The position numbers and the translations under genes are program-made. The notes beneath the pieces are model-generated. The model ran no database searches, was not told the origin of the DNA, and was given only the letters and a program-made list of their open reading frames with translations. From JAUSIF01 sp963711595 (lineage in GTDB: Bacteria > Pseudomonadota > Alphaproteobacteria > Rhizobiales > Xanthobacteraceae), in the NCBI GenBank assembly GCA_963711595.1, contig CAVQER010000001.1:62001-126000 (forward strand): a stretch of DNA of 64,000 bases, read 5' to 3'. Below are positions 1-7,646 of the stretch, one piece after another. Within the stretch, counting starts at the first letter, position 1; each line of letters starts with the position of its first letter.

Positions 1-2
1 AC

Positions 3-53
3 AAGCGCGCACACGGCTCCGACATGCGGCGCAAGGCCAAGAAAGAGCGCTAG
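3..53 (+). CDS. C-terminal end of an unidentified protein (partial)
   Basis: An open frame enters from the left edge and ends at a TAG (51-53). The visible 16 residues are strongly basic and end in KAKKER. Only the tail is in the window, so no function can be given. It is the only frame of the three that gives a lysine/arginine-rich tail directly before the next gene's leader, which is why I favour it, but the fragment is too short to be sure. Confidence 0.35.
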   Translation, partial: KRAHGSDMRRKAKKER

Positions 54-114
54 TAGAGCCGTTGAACCTTTCGCGCTCTCGCGCGTTCCATCGCGGACAA
101 CATTGGAGGTTGCG

Positions 115-198
115 ATGGGACGCGGCTTGTTGCTCTGGATCATCGGGATTCCGCTTCCGATCATCTTGTTGATCTGGCTGTTTGGCGGATTGAGCTAG
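115..198 (+). CDS. 27-residue single-pass membrane peptide
   Basis: A short ORF starts with ATG 5 bases after a GGAGG ribosome binding site (105-109). The product begins MGRG and then is almost wholly hydrophobic (Leu, Ile, Trp, Pro), which fits one membrane helix, and it ends FGGLS. A rho-independent terminator follows 24 bases after the stop. Very short MGRG-type membrane peptides of this kind are, from memory, common in Bradyrhizobium relatives and have no assigned role. The clean RBS and terminator are the main reasons to believe the gene is real. Confidence 0.6.
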   Translation: MGRGLLLWIIGIPLPIILLIWLFGGLS

Positions 199-221
199 CA
201 GTTAGTAAATTGACGCGAATG

Positions 222-255
222 CGCCCGCGGTATGCCGCGGGCGTTTTCGTTTTTC
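222..255 (+). terminator. Rho-independent terminator after the 27-residue membrane peptide
   Basis: A 9-bp GC-rich stem (CGCCCGCGG with a 4-base loop) is followed by a T-rich run interrupted only by single C or G bases. Confidence 0.75.
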
Positions 256-282
256 CGCATGCACTCTGTTCATAGACGCGTG

Positions 283-312
283 AAAAAAACGAGGCGGCCG
301 AAGCCGCCTCGT
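283..312 (-). terminator. Rho-independent terminator for the minus-strand glycine-rich protein gene
   Basis: Read on the minus strand this is a stem ACGAGGCGG/CCGCCTCGT with a short loop followed by seven T residues. It lies 33 bases past the stop codon of the gene at 346-630. Confidence 0.8.
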
Positions 313-345
313 CCGTTCCGTCTCGTGCGTCAGCGAAAGCCGCCG

Positions 346-630
346 TTAGCGATATTCGCAGAACGTACGGTTGGTCCAGTTATCGCGCCAGCAAACACGC
401 TGCGGCTGGCGGACTACGACACGATCCTCGACGTACACGCGAGGCTCAGCCGCGGCTCCAACGCCGCCGCCGATGATGCCGCCGACCACGGCCCCTGGAG
501 GACCACCGATCAGGAAGCCCGTACCGGCGCCGACCGCGACGCCGCCCGCAGTCGAAGCCTGCGCGCTCGCTACGCTTGGCGCCGCCGCCATCGCGGCAAG
601 CGCCACAGCACCGATGAGAAACTTACGCAT
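346..630 (-). CDS. Secreted glycine-zipper protein, 94 aa
   Basis: The start chosen is the ATG at 628-630 because GGAGGATGG sits just upstream; the open frame itself runs much further up. Residues 1-23 form a signal peptide (MRKFLIGAVALAAMAAAPSV, cleavage after ASA). Residues 28-60 are a glycine zipper (repeated GxxxG around VGGIIGGG), a segment that usually packs against or into membranes. The C-terminal 30 residues contain two cysteines (VCWRDNWTNRTFCEYR) that could form a disulfide in the periplasm. It resembles small outer-membrane-associated glycine-zipper lipoprotein-like proteins, but there is no lipobox. Function unknown. Confidence 0.8.
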   Translation of the reverse strand: MRKFLIGAVALAAMAAAPSVASAQASTAGGVAVGAGTGFLIGGPPGAVVGGIIGGGVGAAAEPRVYVEDRVVVRQPQRVCWRDNWTNRTFCEYR

Positions 631-845
631 GGTTCCATCCTCCTTTTTTGATGGAGCCTGCAATAACGATTTTACGCGCGTAACGTTCCGCGCGGTTCCA
701 GTTCCATCAAGCGCGCTTGATCCGTGCTGCGTCACATTAGAGCGCAGCGAATGCGAACCATCGCGCGCGTGGTGCATTGAACTCACGTCCGCGTCTGGTC
801 GCGATGCGTCGCGATGAGCGCGGACAAAAATAAGAGGAGACCCAC

Positions 846-1127
846 ATGAAGAAGCTTGCAATCGCGACCGCTGCGGTCGCCATGCTCGCGACCCCGGCGA
901 TGGCGCAGTTCGTGGGCGGCTACGTTCAGACGACGTCCCCCGCGTATTCGTATGGTCCCACGTATGGCTATGCGGTGCCGCAGGCGTACACTTATCCGGC
1001 GCCGTTCGGTATGTTCTATTCGGGCTCGACGTACAATCGCGATCTCGATATCGCGACCGAGCCGGATCCCCGCATTCGCGCCGAGTTGCGTCGAGAACAG
1101 ACGTTGAATTTGGATATACGTCCGTAA
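846..1127 (+). CDS. Secreted hypothetical protein, 93 aa
   Basis: ATG follows AGAGGAGA at a good distance. Residues 1-20 are a signal peptide (MKKLAIATAAVAMLATPAMA, cleavage before QF). The mature part is rich in Tyr, Pro and Thr up to about residue 60 and ends in a charged segment (DPRIRAELRREQTL). No catalytic motif or cysteine is visible. It is divergent from the gene at 346-630, with 215 bases between them that would hold both promoters, and it ends in a strong terminator, so it is probably transcribed alone. Confidence 0.75.
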   Translation: MKKLAIATAAVAMLATPAMAQFVGGYVQTTSPAYSYGPTYGYAVPQAYTYPAPFGMFYSGSTYNRDLDIATEPDPRIRAELRREQTLNLDIRP

Positions 1128-1147
1128 TCGGCCCGTATGGACGAATC

Positions 1148-1174
1148 AGGGGCGGCCGCGCGCCGCCCCTTTTT
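1148..1174 (+). terminator. Rho-independent terminator
   Basis: A 9-bp stem AGGGGCGGC/GCCGCCCCT with a 5-base loop is followed at once by a T run, 20 bases past the stop at 1127. Confidence 0.85.
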
Positions 1175-1368
1175 CGTGCCCGCGTGCGATCAGACTGCAT
1201 GCGATCAGTCCATCGGATACGGGCGGAATTCCCGGGCGGCGAATCCCTAGAACTACAATCGCAACCGACCGCCAATGACGGCGATGCGGGTTCGGTTGTA
1301 TAGTCGATCCCTCCGCCGCGCTCTGGCCCGGTGCGACGGGTTTATGCGGGGGCCACGGAGGGGTTCGA

Positions 1369-1656
1369 ATGTCTCAACTCCTGATCAACCTCATCATCCA
1401 GGCTATCGGCGGCGCAATCGGAGGCAACGCCGCGGGCGCCGCGATGAAGAATCTCAGTCTCGGGACCACCGGAAATACGATCGCAGGCGCAATCGGCGGC
1501 GGCGTCGGCGGTCAAATCTTGCAGCTGCTGATCCCCATGCTTGCGACCGCCGGCACAACCATGGACATCGGCGCGATCGCCGGTCAGCTCGTGGGCGGCG
1601 GCGTCGCCGGCGCGATCGTTACCGCGATCGTCGGGGCATTGACGAAAAATCGATGA
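1369..1656 (+). CDS. Small glycine-zipper membrane protein, 95 aa
   Basis: ATG is preceded by GGAGGGG. There is no signal peptide; the protein opens with an amphipathic/hydrophobic stretch (MSQLLINLIIQAIGGAIGGN) and has three further glycine/alanine-rich hydrophobic segments (about residues 36-60, 66-90) with many GxxxG spacings. It ends LTKNR. This composition fits a small inner-membrane oligomer, but no family could be named. It lies 61 bases upstream of the glutathione peroxidase gene and may be cotranscribed with it. Confidence 0.7.
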   Translation: MSQLLINLIIQAIGGAIGGNAAGAAMKNLSLGTTGNTIAGAIGGGVGGQILQLLIPMLATAGTTMDIGAIAGQLVGGGVAGAIVTAIVGALTKNR

Positions 1657-1717
1657 GGACGCAAGCGCGACCTCGGCGACACGCGCCGGGGCCGCGCAGT
1701 TCAGATGAGAGAACAGG

Positions 1718-2284
1718 ATGTGCCACTTCAACCGTCGTGACTTCTTCGCATTGGCCGTCGCCCTCGCTTTCCCAAGCAGCGCGTCGGCGCAGACGTCCGG
1801 CATCAGCCGCCCGACGGCTTATGCATTCAGCTTCAAGGGGCTCGACGGCGGCACCATCCGGCTCGCGGACTACACCGGAAAGCCGATCCTCGTCGTCAAC
1901 GTCGCCTCGCAGTGCGGCTATACTCCACAGTACGCCGGCCTGAAGTCCCTGCAGGACAGGTTCGGCGACAAACTGGCGATCATCGGTGTGCCGTCGAACG
2001 ATTTCAACCAGGAGCCCGGAGGCGTCGACGAGATTCACGCAACCGCACACGGCAAGTACGGCGTCGATTTTCCGATCGCAGAGAAGGCAACGCTCGGCGG
2101 CGCAGATGCGCATCCCTTTTATCGTTGGGCAGCGCTCGAGCGTCCGCTCAATTCACCGCGCTGGAATTTTCACAAATATCTCGTTGGGCGCGACGGCCGC
2201 ATCGCCGCCGCGTTTCCCACGCGCGTCGAGCCGATGGATGCACGCGTGATCGAGGCTATCGTCAAGGAGCTGCGTCCGGATTAA
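1718..2284 (+). CDS. Glutathione peroxidase (exported), 188 aa
   Basis: This thiol peroxidase reduces hydroperoxides. The catalytic Cys66 sits in NVASQCGYTPQY, the partner Gln98 in NQEPG, and Trp149-Asn150 in RWNFHKYLV, so the Cys/Gln/Trp/Asn set of the GPx family is complete. The peroxidatic residue is Cys, not Sec. Residues 1-25 look like an export signal with an Arg pair (NRRDFFALAVALAFPS, then SASAQ), suggesting a periplasmic, possibly Tat-exported, enzyme; most bacterial GPx proteins are cytosolic and about 160 residues, and the extra length here is this signal. In such enzymes the electron donor is usually thioredoxin. Confidence 0.9.
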   Translation: MCHFNRRDFFALAVALAFPSSASAQTSGISRPTAYAFSFKGLDGGTIRLADYTGKPILVVNVASQCGYTPQYAGLKSLQDRFGDKLAIIGVPSNDFNQEPGGVDEIHATAHGKYGVDFPIAEKATLGGADAHPFYRWAALERPLNSPRWNFHKYLVGRDGRIAAAFPTRVEPMDARVIEAIVKELRPD

Positions 2285-2302
2285 GCCGGATCGCGAAGGC
2301 AC

Positions 2303-2360
2303 GTCATGCCCGGGCTTGACTGCCATTGCGAGAGTGCTGGCAGTCAAGCCGGGCGATGAC
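2303..2360. repeat. Palindromic intergenic repeat
   Basis: Arms of about 23 bases (GTCATGCCCGGGCTTGACTG and its near reverse complement) flank a 12-base centre. It lies between the convergent ends of the peroxidase gene and the gene at 2388-2804 and could terminate both. GTCAT...ATGAC ends are also seen in the repeat at 28456-28538. Confidence 0.75.
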
Positions 2361-2387
2361 GCCTTGCCCCATGCCCAGTACGCGCAC

Positions 2388-2804
2388 TCAGACCTCGATT
2401 TCGTCCGGTGTGCGCTCTTCGATCTGCTCGTGCGCCGGCTTCGGCGAGGCAGGCAGCTGCAGCACCGTCGCGGTCTGGCCTTCGGCCAGGCGCGTGATCA
2501 GTACTATCTGCCCGTTCGGGAATTCAAGCGCATCGTGATGCAGATTAATGCGCTCGGTATTCACCTGCCGGAAGCGAGCGACGCGCTGCCCGGTGCGCTT
2601 GTTCGGCAGGAAGCCGAACCCCGCGTCTACCTCGACGTCGTGGTCAAACGCGACCTCGGTGCCGGGCGCGAGACACACCGCCACATCGCGCGCTTCTGCT
2701 GCCGCGAAGCCGCGTGTGAACGATGTCGGAAACCGCGTCGAGATGAGGCGGTCGCCGACCTGTGCCGGGCGCGAGGCGACGCCGTGAAGGCTATAGTCAC
2801 ACAT
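2388..2804 (-). CDS. Conserved hypothetical protein, 138 aa
   Basis: The start at 2804 is chosen for its strong AAGGAGGT ribosome binding site; the product begins MCDYSLHGVASRPAQVGDRL. It has no signal peptide or membrane segment. Residues 15-110 alternate short hydrophobic strands with Arg/Asp/Glu, suggesting a small beta-rich soluble domain; the last 20 residues are acidic/proline-rich. The MCDYSLH opening is one I recall from unannotated rhizobial proteins, without a known role. It faces the peroxidase gene. Confidence 0.7.
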   Translation of the reverse strand: MCDYSLHGVASRPAQVGDRLISTRFPTSFTRGFAAAEARDVAVCLAPGTEVAFDHDVEVDAGFGFLPNKRTGQRVARFRQVNTERINLHHDALEFPNGQIVLITRLAEGQTATVLQLPASPKPAHEQIEERTPDEIEV

Positions 2805-2879
2805 GGAAGGACCTCCTTTGCTACGAGAGCCGGAACGGTTGCCCCCATTTGGAAAGCGCAACAAAGTTCAGTGGCGATC

Positions 2880-2969
2880 CTAGGTCGGAATTGCGGAAGT
2901 GATGCCACAGTCGCGTGCCGTTGCGCCACGCAAGAAAATTTCGACAAATGCGATGAAATCTTTTTTCAT
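2880..2969 (-). CDS. Possible 29-residue peptide
   Basis: A short ORF starting MKKDFIAFVEIFLRG has a GGAGA 8-10 bases upstream of its ATG and lies between the RBS of the gene at 2388-2804 and the divergent gene at 2984. Half of it could form an amphipathic helix. There is no independent evidence of expression, and it could be chance coding in the divergent promoter region. Confidence 0.25.
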   Translation of the reverse strand: MKKDFIAFVEIFLRGATARDCGITSAIPT

Positions 2970-2983
2970 GTCGGGTGTCTCCC

Positions 2984-3734
2984 ATGACAGATCGTGACGC
3001 GGCTCTGCGTGAACTGGCGCCGAGCGGGACCTTGCGCGTTGCCATCGCGCTTTCGCCCGCGGCATCGCCGTTCTTCGCCGTCCGGGATGTGGAAACGGGC
3101 AAGCCGCGTGGGGTCACGATCACGCTCGCCGAATGGGCTCGCAGGCGAGACGGGCCTGCCCTTGCGCCTCGTCGAGTACCGCAACTCGGGCGAAATCACC
3201 GATCGGGCCGATAGCGACGAATGGGACGCGACCTTCATGCCGGCCGACGCGGAGCGAGCGAAGCGGGTCGCTTTTACGTCGCCGTACGCATTGGTCGAAA
3301 GTACATATCTCATCGGACCGACGTGCTCGGCTGGCAGCATCGAGGACGTCGATCGCCCCGACCTGCGCGTGATCGCTATCTCGGATACCGCGACGGGGCG
3401 CAGCGCGGCGCGAACGCTGAAGAACGCGACGCTCGTCTACGCCGCGACCGTGAACGAGGCCGCGGAATCCCTCGGCGCGGGAAAGGTCGACGCACTCGCG
3501 CTGTCGCGTGACGCGCTCGCGACGCTCGCGCCGCGCTTTCCCGGAGCCCGGATCCTCGACGGCCGCTTTCATGCCGCCGGCGTGGCCGGTGCTGTTCCTA
3601 GAAAGCGGCCGGCCGCCCTAGGGTTCCTCAGTGCCTTCATCGAGCGTGCCAAGGCTTCGGGCAACGTGAAGCGCGCGCTGGACTTGGCCGGCCTGAAACA
3701 CGCGACGGTCGCACCGCCGGCCGCGGGTTCGTGA
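2984..3734 (+). pseudogene. Periplasmic solute-binding-protein-like gene, frameshifted
   Basis: The 5' part (2984-3133) encodes MTDRDAALRELAPSGTLRVA..., the typical beginning of a family-3 (amino-acid type) solute-binding domain. The continuing homologous frame begins at about 3135 with GLAGETGLPLRLVEYRNSGE and runs to 3734, including the family features DATFMPADAERAKRVAFTSP and YALVESTYLIGP. Joining the two needs removal of one base near 3134 (GAA-T-GGG). The restored product is about 250 residues and shows no signal peptide, unlike transport-linked binding proteins, so even intact it may act in the cytosol or as a sensor. As written, the upstream frame stops near 3214. Sequencing error and true mutation cannot be told apart here. 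Confidence 0.7.
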
Positions 3735-3932
3735 TCGACGGAGAGAATCGGAAAGGGGAATTGACGAGATCAGCGGGGGAAAGTGCGCCTAGGGATTCGG
3801 CGAGCTGTCACGGAAGTGTTATATTTGTTGCGAAAACGAATCGATTCGCGCGCTAGTCGAATCGGCGGCTCCCAGGGGGCGATGCCTGAGGAGCGGCCCA
3901 GTCCCTCCTCCCGGCGTAGAGTACGAACTTGG

Positions 3933-3950
3933 GGCGGCCGAAAGGCCGCC
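3933..3950 (-). terminator. Possible terminator hairpin of the EAL gene
   Basis: A perfect 7-bp GC stem (GGCGGCC, 4-base loop) lies 31 bases beyond the stop of the minus-strand gene at 3982-5631. There is no clear T run, so termination is uncertain. The rest of 3735-3981 holds nothing recognisable. Confidence 0.4.
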
Positions 3951-3981
3951 TCCTTCATTTCGGTTGCCGACCTCCCGGTAT

Positions 3982-5631
3982 TTATGCCGCACTCGCGGCG
4001 ATCGCCGGCTCGGCGATGGCCGCAGAATTCGGACGATCCATCGCATCGACGAGCGCGAGATAGGAGTTCACCGGCAGCGGCGGCGCGAACACGTAGCCCT
4101 GGGCCTCGCATACGCCCTTCCGGCGCAGGTATTCGACCTGTTCGATCCGCTCCACGCCCTCGGCGATCACTTCCATGTTCATGGTGCGCGCGAGTTCGAC
4201 CAGGGTCTCGATGATGGTCTGCGAGTAGCGCTCGGTCCCGATCGCATCCACGAACATCTTGTCGATCTTGATGATGTCGACGCCGAGTTTGAGCAGGTAC
4301 GACAGGCCGCCGTGGCCCGTGCCCACGTCATCGATCGCGACCTTCGCGCCAAGTTCCTGAAGACTTGCAATCACCCGACGTGCTTCGTCGAGATCGGGCA
4401 GCGGCGCGCGCTCGGTCACCTCGAGCACCAACTGGTGCAATGCGACCGGCGATCCGGAGAAAATCCTCTTCACCTCGTCGACGATCTTGTTGTCGGCGAG
4501 GTGGCCGGCAAAGAGGTTGAACCCGAGCCGCAAATGCGCGCGCGTCGCGTACGCGCGGCCGACGTCGTCGCGGGCGCGGCGCATGATGGCGCTCGTCAAC
4601 TCGAAGATCAGGCCCGACTGTTCGGCCAGCGGAATGAACTGGACAGGGGGAATCAGCGTTCCGTCCGGCTTGCGCCAGCGCGCGAGCACCTCGGCGCCCC
4701 GAATTCGGCCGTTCCTGGTATCTACCGTCGGTTGATAATAAGGAATGATCTCGCCGTCGCGCAGTGCGCGCCTCAAGTCGTCGACCGGGTCGTCGCGCCG
4801 GCGACTCAGAGAGAACGCGACCGGCCCGAGGCAAAGCCCCAGCAGCATCAGCATCGCGGCGCGCACGATGAACTGGAGGTCTCGATATTCGCTGGCCAGA
4901 GCGCCGCGGCTGTGCTCGGCGACAAGCACGATGGGAAAGCGCGTCGAATGCTGTCGAACCGTGAGCGACTGTCCGTCGTCAAGGCCGAGCCCTTCGTCAC
5001 CTGAGGGACGTGCGGCGATCATCTCGCCGCTTTCGAACATGAGGCGCAGGCGCTTGCCCCCGGTGCCCTCTCCCAGGTCTATTTCCGGCAGCAGGACATC
5101 GACGGAAACCACTGCGGCCATCGCTCGGCCGCCGGGTCGGTCGAGCCGGATCCTCACGGCGCGATCGGCAACCTCGCGGAAGCGAGCGACCGCAAGCGTG
5201 AGCCGCTTGCTCGGGAGCGGATATTCGCGCGAGAGCGCATAGGAGCCGCCCATTGCACCAACATGCGTGCAGATCGCGCGGCCGTCATCTTCGAGAACCG
5301 CAAGACCCTTCAGAAGGGAATTCGTGAAGACAGCGCGACGCATCGCGTCGATCGCACGCGCCTCGCAGTCAATCATGCCCGCCGCGGCAAGATCGACAAG
5401 AACCGTGGTTGCTTGCTCGAGCCTCGTCTCGGCGAGGCCAAGGGCGCCACCGGCGAGCGCGGTCAGGCGGTCGCGCGCCTGGCTTTCCATGTAGGAGACG
5501 AGTGCCCGGTCGACCGCAAAGATCGACACGCAGGCGAGCAAGGCTCCGCCCACGACTGCCGCGGTCCACCAGCGTCCGGAGATATGCACGTGCCCTGCCC
5601 CGCCTCGGGTGCCGCGCACACTCTGATGCAA
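3982..5631 (-). CDS. Membrane-bound EAL-domain c-di-GMP phosphodiesterase, 549 aa
   Basis: Two membrane helices (about residues 22-42 and 256-275) enclose a periplasmic sensor region of the CSS/PDC-like type; it carries cysteines at 89 and 121 that could serve as a redox switch. Residues 290-520 are an EAL domain. Catalytic positions visible are E314 in AEVLARW, N372 in FNLF, E404/E407 in LEVTE, D434-D435 in AIDDVGTG, K455 in IKIDK, E491 in IAEGVE and Q511. The loop reads DDVGTG rather than the usual DDFGTG. No GGDEF domain is present, so hydrolysis of c-di-GMP to pGpG is the expected activity. No partner gene lies beside it. Confidence 0.88.
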   Translation of the reverse strand: MHQSVRGTRGGAGHVHISGRWWTAAVVGGALLACVSIFAVDRALVSYMESQARDRLTALAGGALGLAETRLEQATTVLVDLAAAGMIDCEARAIDAMRRAVFTNSLLKGLAVLEDDGRAICTHVGAMGGSYALSREYPLPSKRLTLAVARFREVADRAVRIRLDRPGGRAMAAVVSVDVLLPEIDLGEGTGGKRLRLMFESGEMIAARPSGDEGLGLDDGQSLTVRQHSTRFPIVLVAEHSRGALASEYRDLQFIVRAAMLMLLGLCLGPVAFSLSRRRDDPVDDLRRALRDGEIIPYYQPTVDTRNGRIRGAEVLARWRKPDGTLIPPVQFIPLAEQSGLIFELTSAIMRRARDDVGRAYATRAHLRLGFNLFAGHLADNKIVDEVKRIFSGSPVALHQLVLEVTERAPLPDLDEARRVIASLQELGAKVAIDDVGTGHGGLSYLLKLGVDIIKIDKMFVDAIGTERYSQTIIETLVELARTMNMEVIAEGVERIEQVEYLRRKGVCEAQGYVFAPPLPVNSYLALVDAMDRPNSAAIAEPAIAASAA

Positions 5632-5699
5632 CCTGGATTAAGGCGGCGTTAAGTGTACGCGATCGCCGAGTGACTCCGGAAAATCAGCGCAGGGCGGAG

Positions 5700-7499
5700 C
5701 TATTTTTCCGGTTGCACAATTCTGATGTGCAACTCGCGCAGCTGTTTCTGCGTAACTTCCGAGGGGGCGCCCATCAGGAGATCTTCAGCGCGCTGGTTCA
5801 TGGGGAAGAGCACGACCTCGCGCAGATTCTCCTCTCCGCACAACAGCATCACGATGCGATCGATGCCGGGCGCGATGCCGCCGTGCGGCGGCGCGCCGTA
5901 GGTGAGCGCGCGCAGCATGCCGCCGAACTTCTGCTCGAGCGTTTCCTCTGGATATCCGGCGATCGCGAACGCCTTCTTCATCACGTCGGGCCGGTGATTG
6001 CGGATCGCACCCGACGACAACTCGATCCCGTTGCAGACGATGTCGTATTGAATTGCCTTGATCGAGAGGATCTTGTCGCCATCTTTGGCATCGAGCGCGA
6101 GGAACTCGTCCGCCGCCATGCCGGGCATCGAAAACGGATTGTGCGAGAAGTCGATCCGCTTCTCGTCCTCATTCCATTCGTACATCGGGAAGTCGACGAT
6201 CCAGCAGAATTCATACCTGTTCTTGTCGCCAAGGCCGAGCTCCTCGCCGATCTTCACGCGCGCCGCGCCGGCCAGGCGGTTCGCATCGGCTTCCTTCCCG
6301 GCCGCAAAGAACACTGCGTCACCCGCCTTCACGCCAGCCTTGGCGGCGATTTCCTTCTGCACCGCTTCAGGAATGAACTTGGCGATCGGACCCTTCCCGC
6401 CGTCGGCCTCGAACACGATGTAGCCGAGGCCCGGTGCGCCCATATCCGAGCGCGCCCATTCGTTCAGCTTGTCGAAGAACGAGCGCGGCTGCGAGGCTGC
6501 GCCCGGCGCCGGAATGGCGCGTGCCACCCCGCCCGCCTTGATCACGTTCTTGAACGCCTTGAATTCGACCTCGTCGCGCGCGAACTCGGCGCTGACGTCG
6601 GCGATCGTGATCGGATTGCGCAGGTCCGGCTTGTCGCTGCCGTACTTTAGCATCGCTTCCGAATAGGGAATGCGTGGGAATTTCTTCGTCACCGGCTTGC
6701 CGTCGGCGAATTCCTCGAACAACCCTCGCAAAACAGGCTCGACGGCGGCGAACACGTCGTCTTGCGTAACGAAACTCATCTCGATATCGAGCTGGTAGAA
6801 CTCACCGGGCGAGCGGTCGGCGCGCGCATCCTCGTCGCGGAAGCAGGGTGCGATCTGGAAATAGCGATCGAAACCCGCGATCATGATCAGCTGCTTGAAC
6901 TGCTGCGGGGCCTGCGGCAGCGCGTAGAACTTTCCCGGATGGATGCGCGAAGGCACGAGATAGTCGCGCGCGCCTTCGGGCGAGCTCGCCGTCAGGATCG
7001 GCGTCTGGAATTCGAAGAACCCCTGCTCCTTCATCCGGCGGCGAATGCTGTCGACGATCTGACCGCGCTTCATGATGTTCGCGTGCGGCCCCTCGCGGCG
7101 AAGATCGAGGAAACGGTAGCGAAGCCTGATGTCCTCCGGATACTCCTGGTCGCCGAACACCGGCATCGGCAATTCGGCTGCGGCGCCGAGCACTTCGATT
7201 TCGGTCGCGTAGATTTCGATCAGACCGGTGGGCAGCTCCGTGTTTTCCGTTCCGGACGGGCGCTTCCGCACCTTGCCGTCCACGCGCACGACCCACTCGC
7301 TGCGCAACGTCTCGGCTGTCTTGAAAGCCGGGCTATCGGGATCGGCCACGACCTGGGTGAGGCCGTAGTGGTCGCGCAAATCGATGAACAGCACGCCGCC
7401 GTGATCGCGGATGCGGTGACACCAGCCGGAGAGCCGCACCGTCTCGCCGATCTGCTGCTCGCGCAGCACGCCGCAGGTGTGGGAACGATAGCGGTGCAT
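5700..7499 (-). CDS. aspS: Aspartyl-tRNA synthetase, 599 aa
   Basis: This class II synthetase charges tRNA-Asp. An N-terminal OB-fold anticodon-binding domain (residues 1-110, with RLSGWCHRIRDHGGVLFIDL) is followed by the catalytic core: class II motif 2 is FRDEDARADR (220-229), and motif 3 is near the C-terminus (GIAPGIDRIVMLL). The bacterial-type insertion domain lies at about 290-420. The length is normal for the bacterial enzyme. In many alphaproteobacteria this enzyme is non-discriminating and works with GatCAB on tRNA-Asn; the sequence alone does not settle that. It is transcribed divergently from the ThDP-enzyme gene, with 147 bases between. Confidence 0.97.
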   Translation of the reverse strand: MHRYRSHTCGVLREQQIGETVRLSGWCHRIRDHGGVLFIDLRDHYGLTQVVADPDSPAFKTAETLRSEWVVRVDGKVRKRPSGTENTELPTGLIEIYATEIEVLGAAAELPMPVFGDQEYPEDIRLRYRFLDLRREGPHANIMKRGQIVDSIRRRMKEQGFFEFQTPILTASSPEGARDYLVPSRIHPGKFYALPQAPQQFKQLIMIAGFDRYFQIAPCFRDEDARADRSPGEFYQLDIEMSFVTQDDVFAAVEPVLRGLFEEFADGKPVTKKFPRIPYSEAMLKYGSDKPDLRNPITIADVSAEFARDEVEFKAFKNVIKAGGVARAIPAPGAASQPRSFFDKLNEWARSDMGAPGLGYIVFEADGGKGPIAKFIPEAVQKEIAAKAGVKAGDAVFFAAGKEADANRLAGAARVKIGEELGLGDKNRYEFCWIVDFPMYEWNEDEKRIDFSHNPFSMPGMAADEFLALDAKDGDKILSIKAIQYDIVCNGIELSSGAIRNHRPDVMKKAFAIAGYPEETLEQKFGGMLRALTYGAPPHGGIAPGIDRIVMLLCGEENLREVVLFPMNQRAEDLLMGAPSEVTQKQLRELHIRIVQPEK

Positions 7500-7646
7500 A
7501 GACTGTCCTGGTGGAGCGGAATCGAGGCGGCGCGCGCCGGCGCTTCAATAACGCAATCGGCGAGCGCCGCAAAGCGTACGGGCGTCGCGGCTGTATCTCG
7601 ACAGACGCTTCCTCTGCTGTAATGAAGGCGGCCCCGGAGCAAGCGC

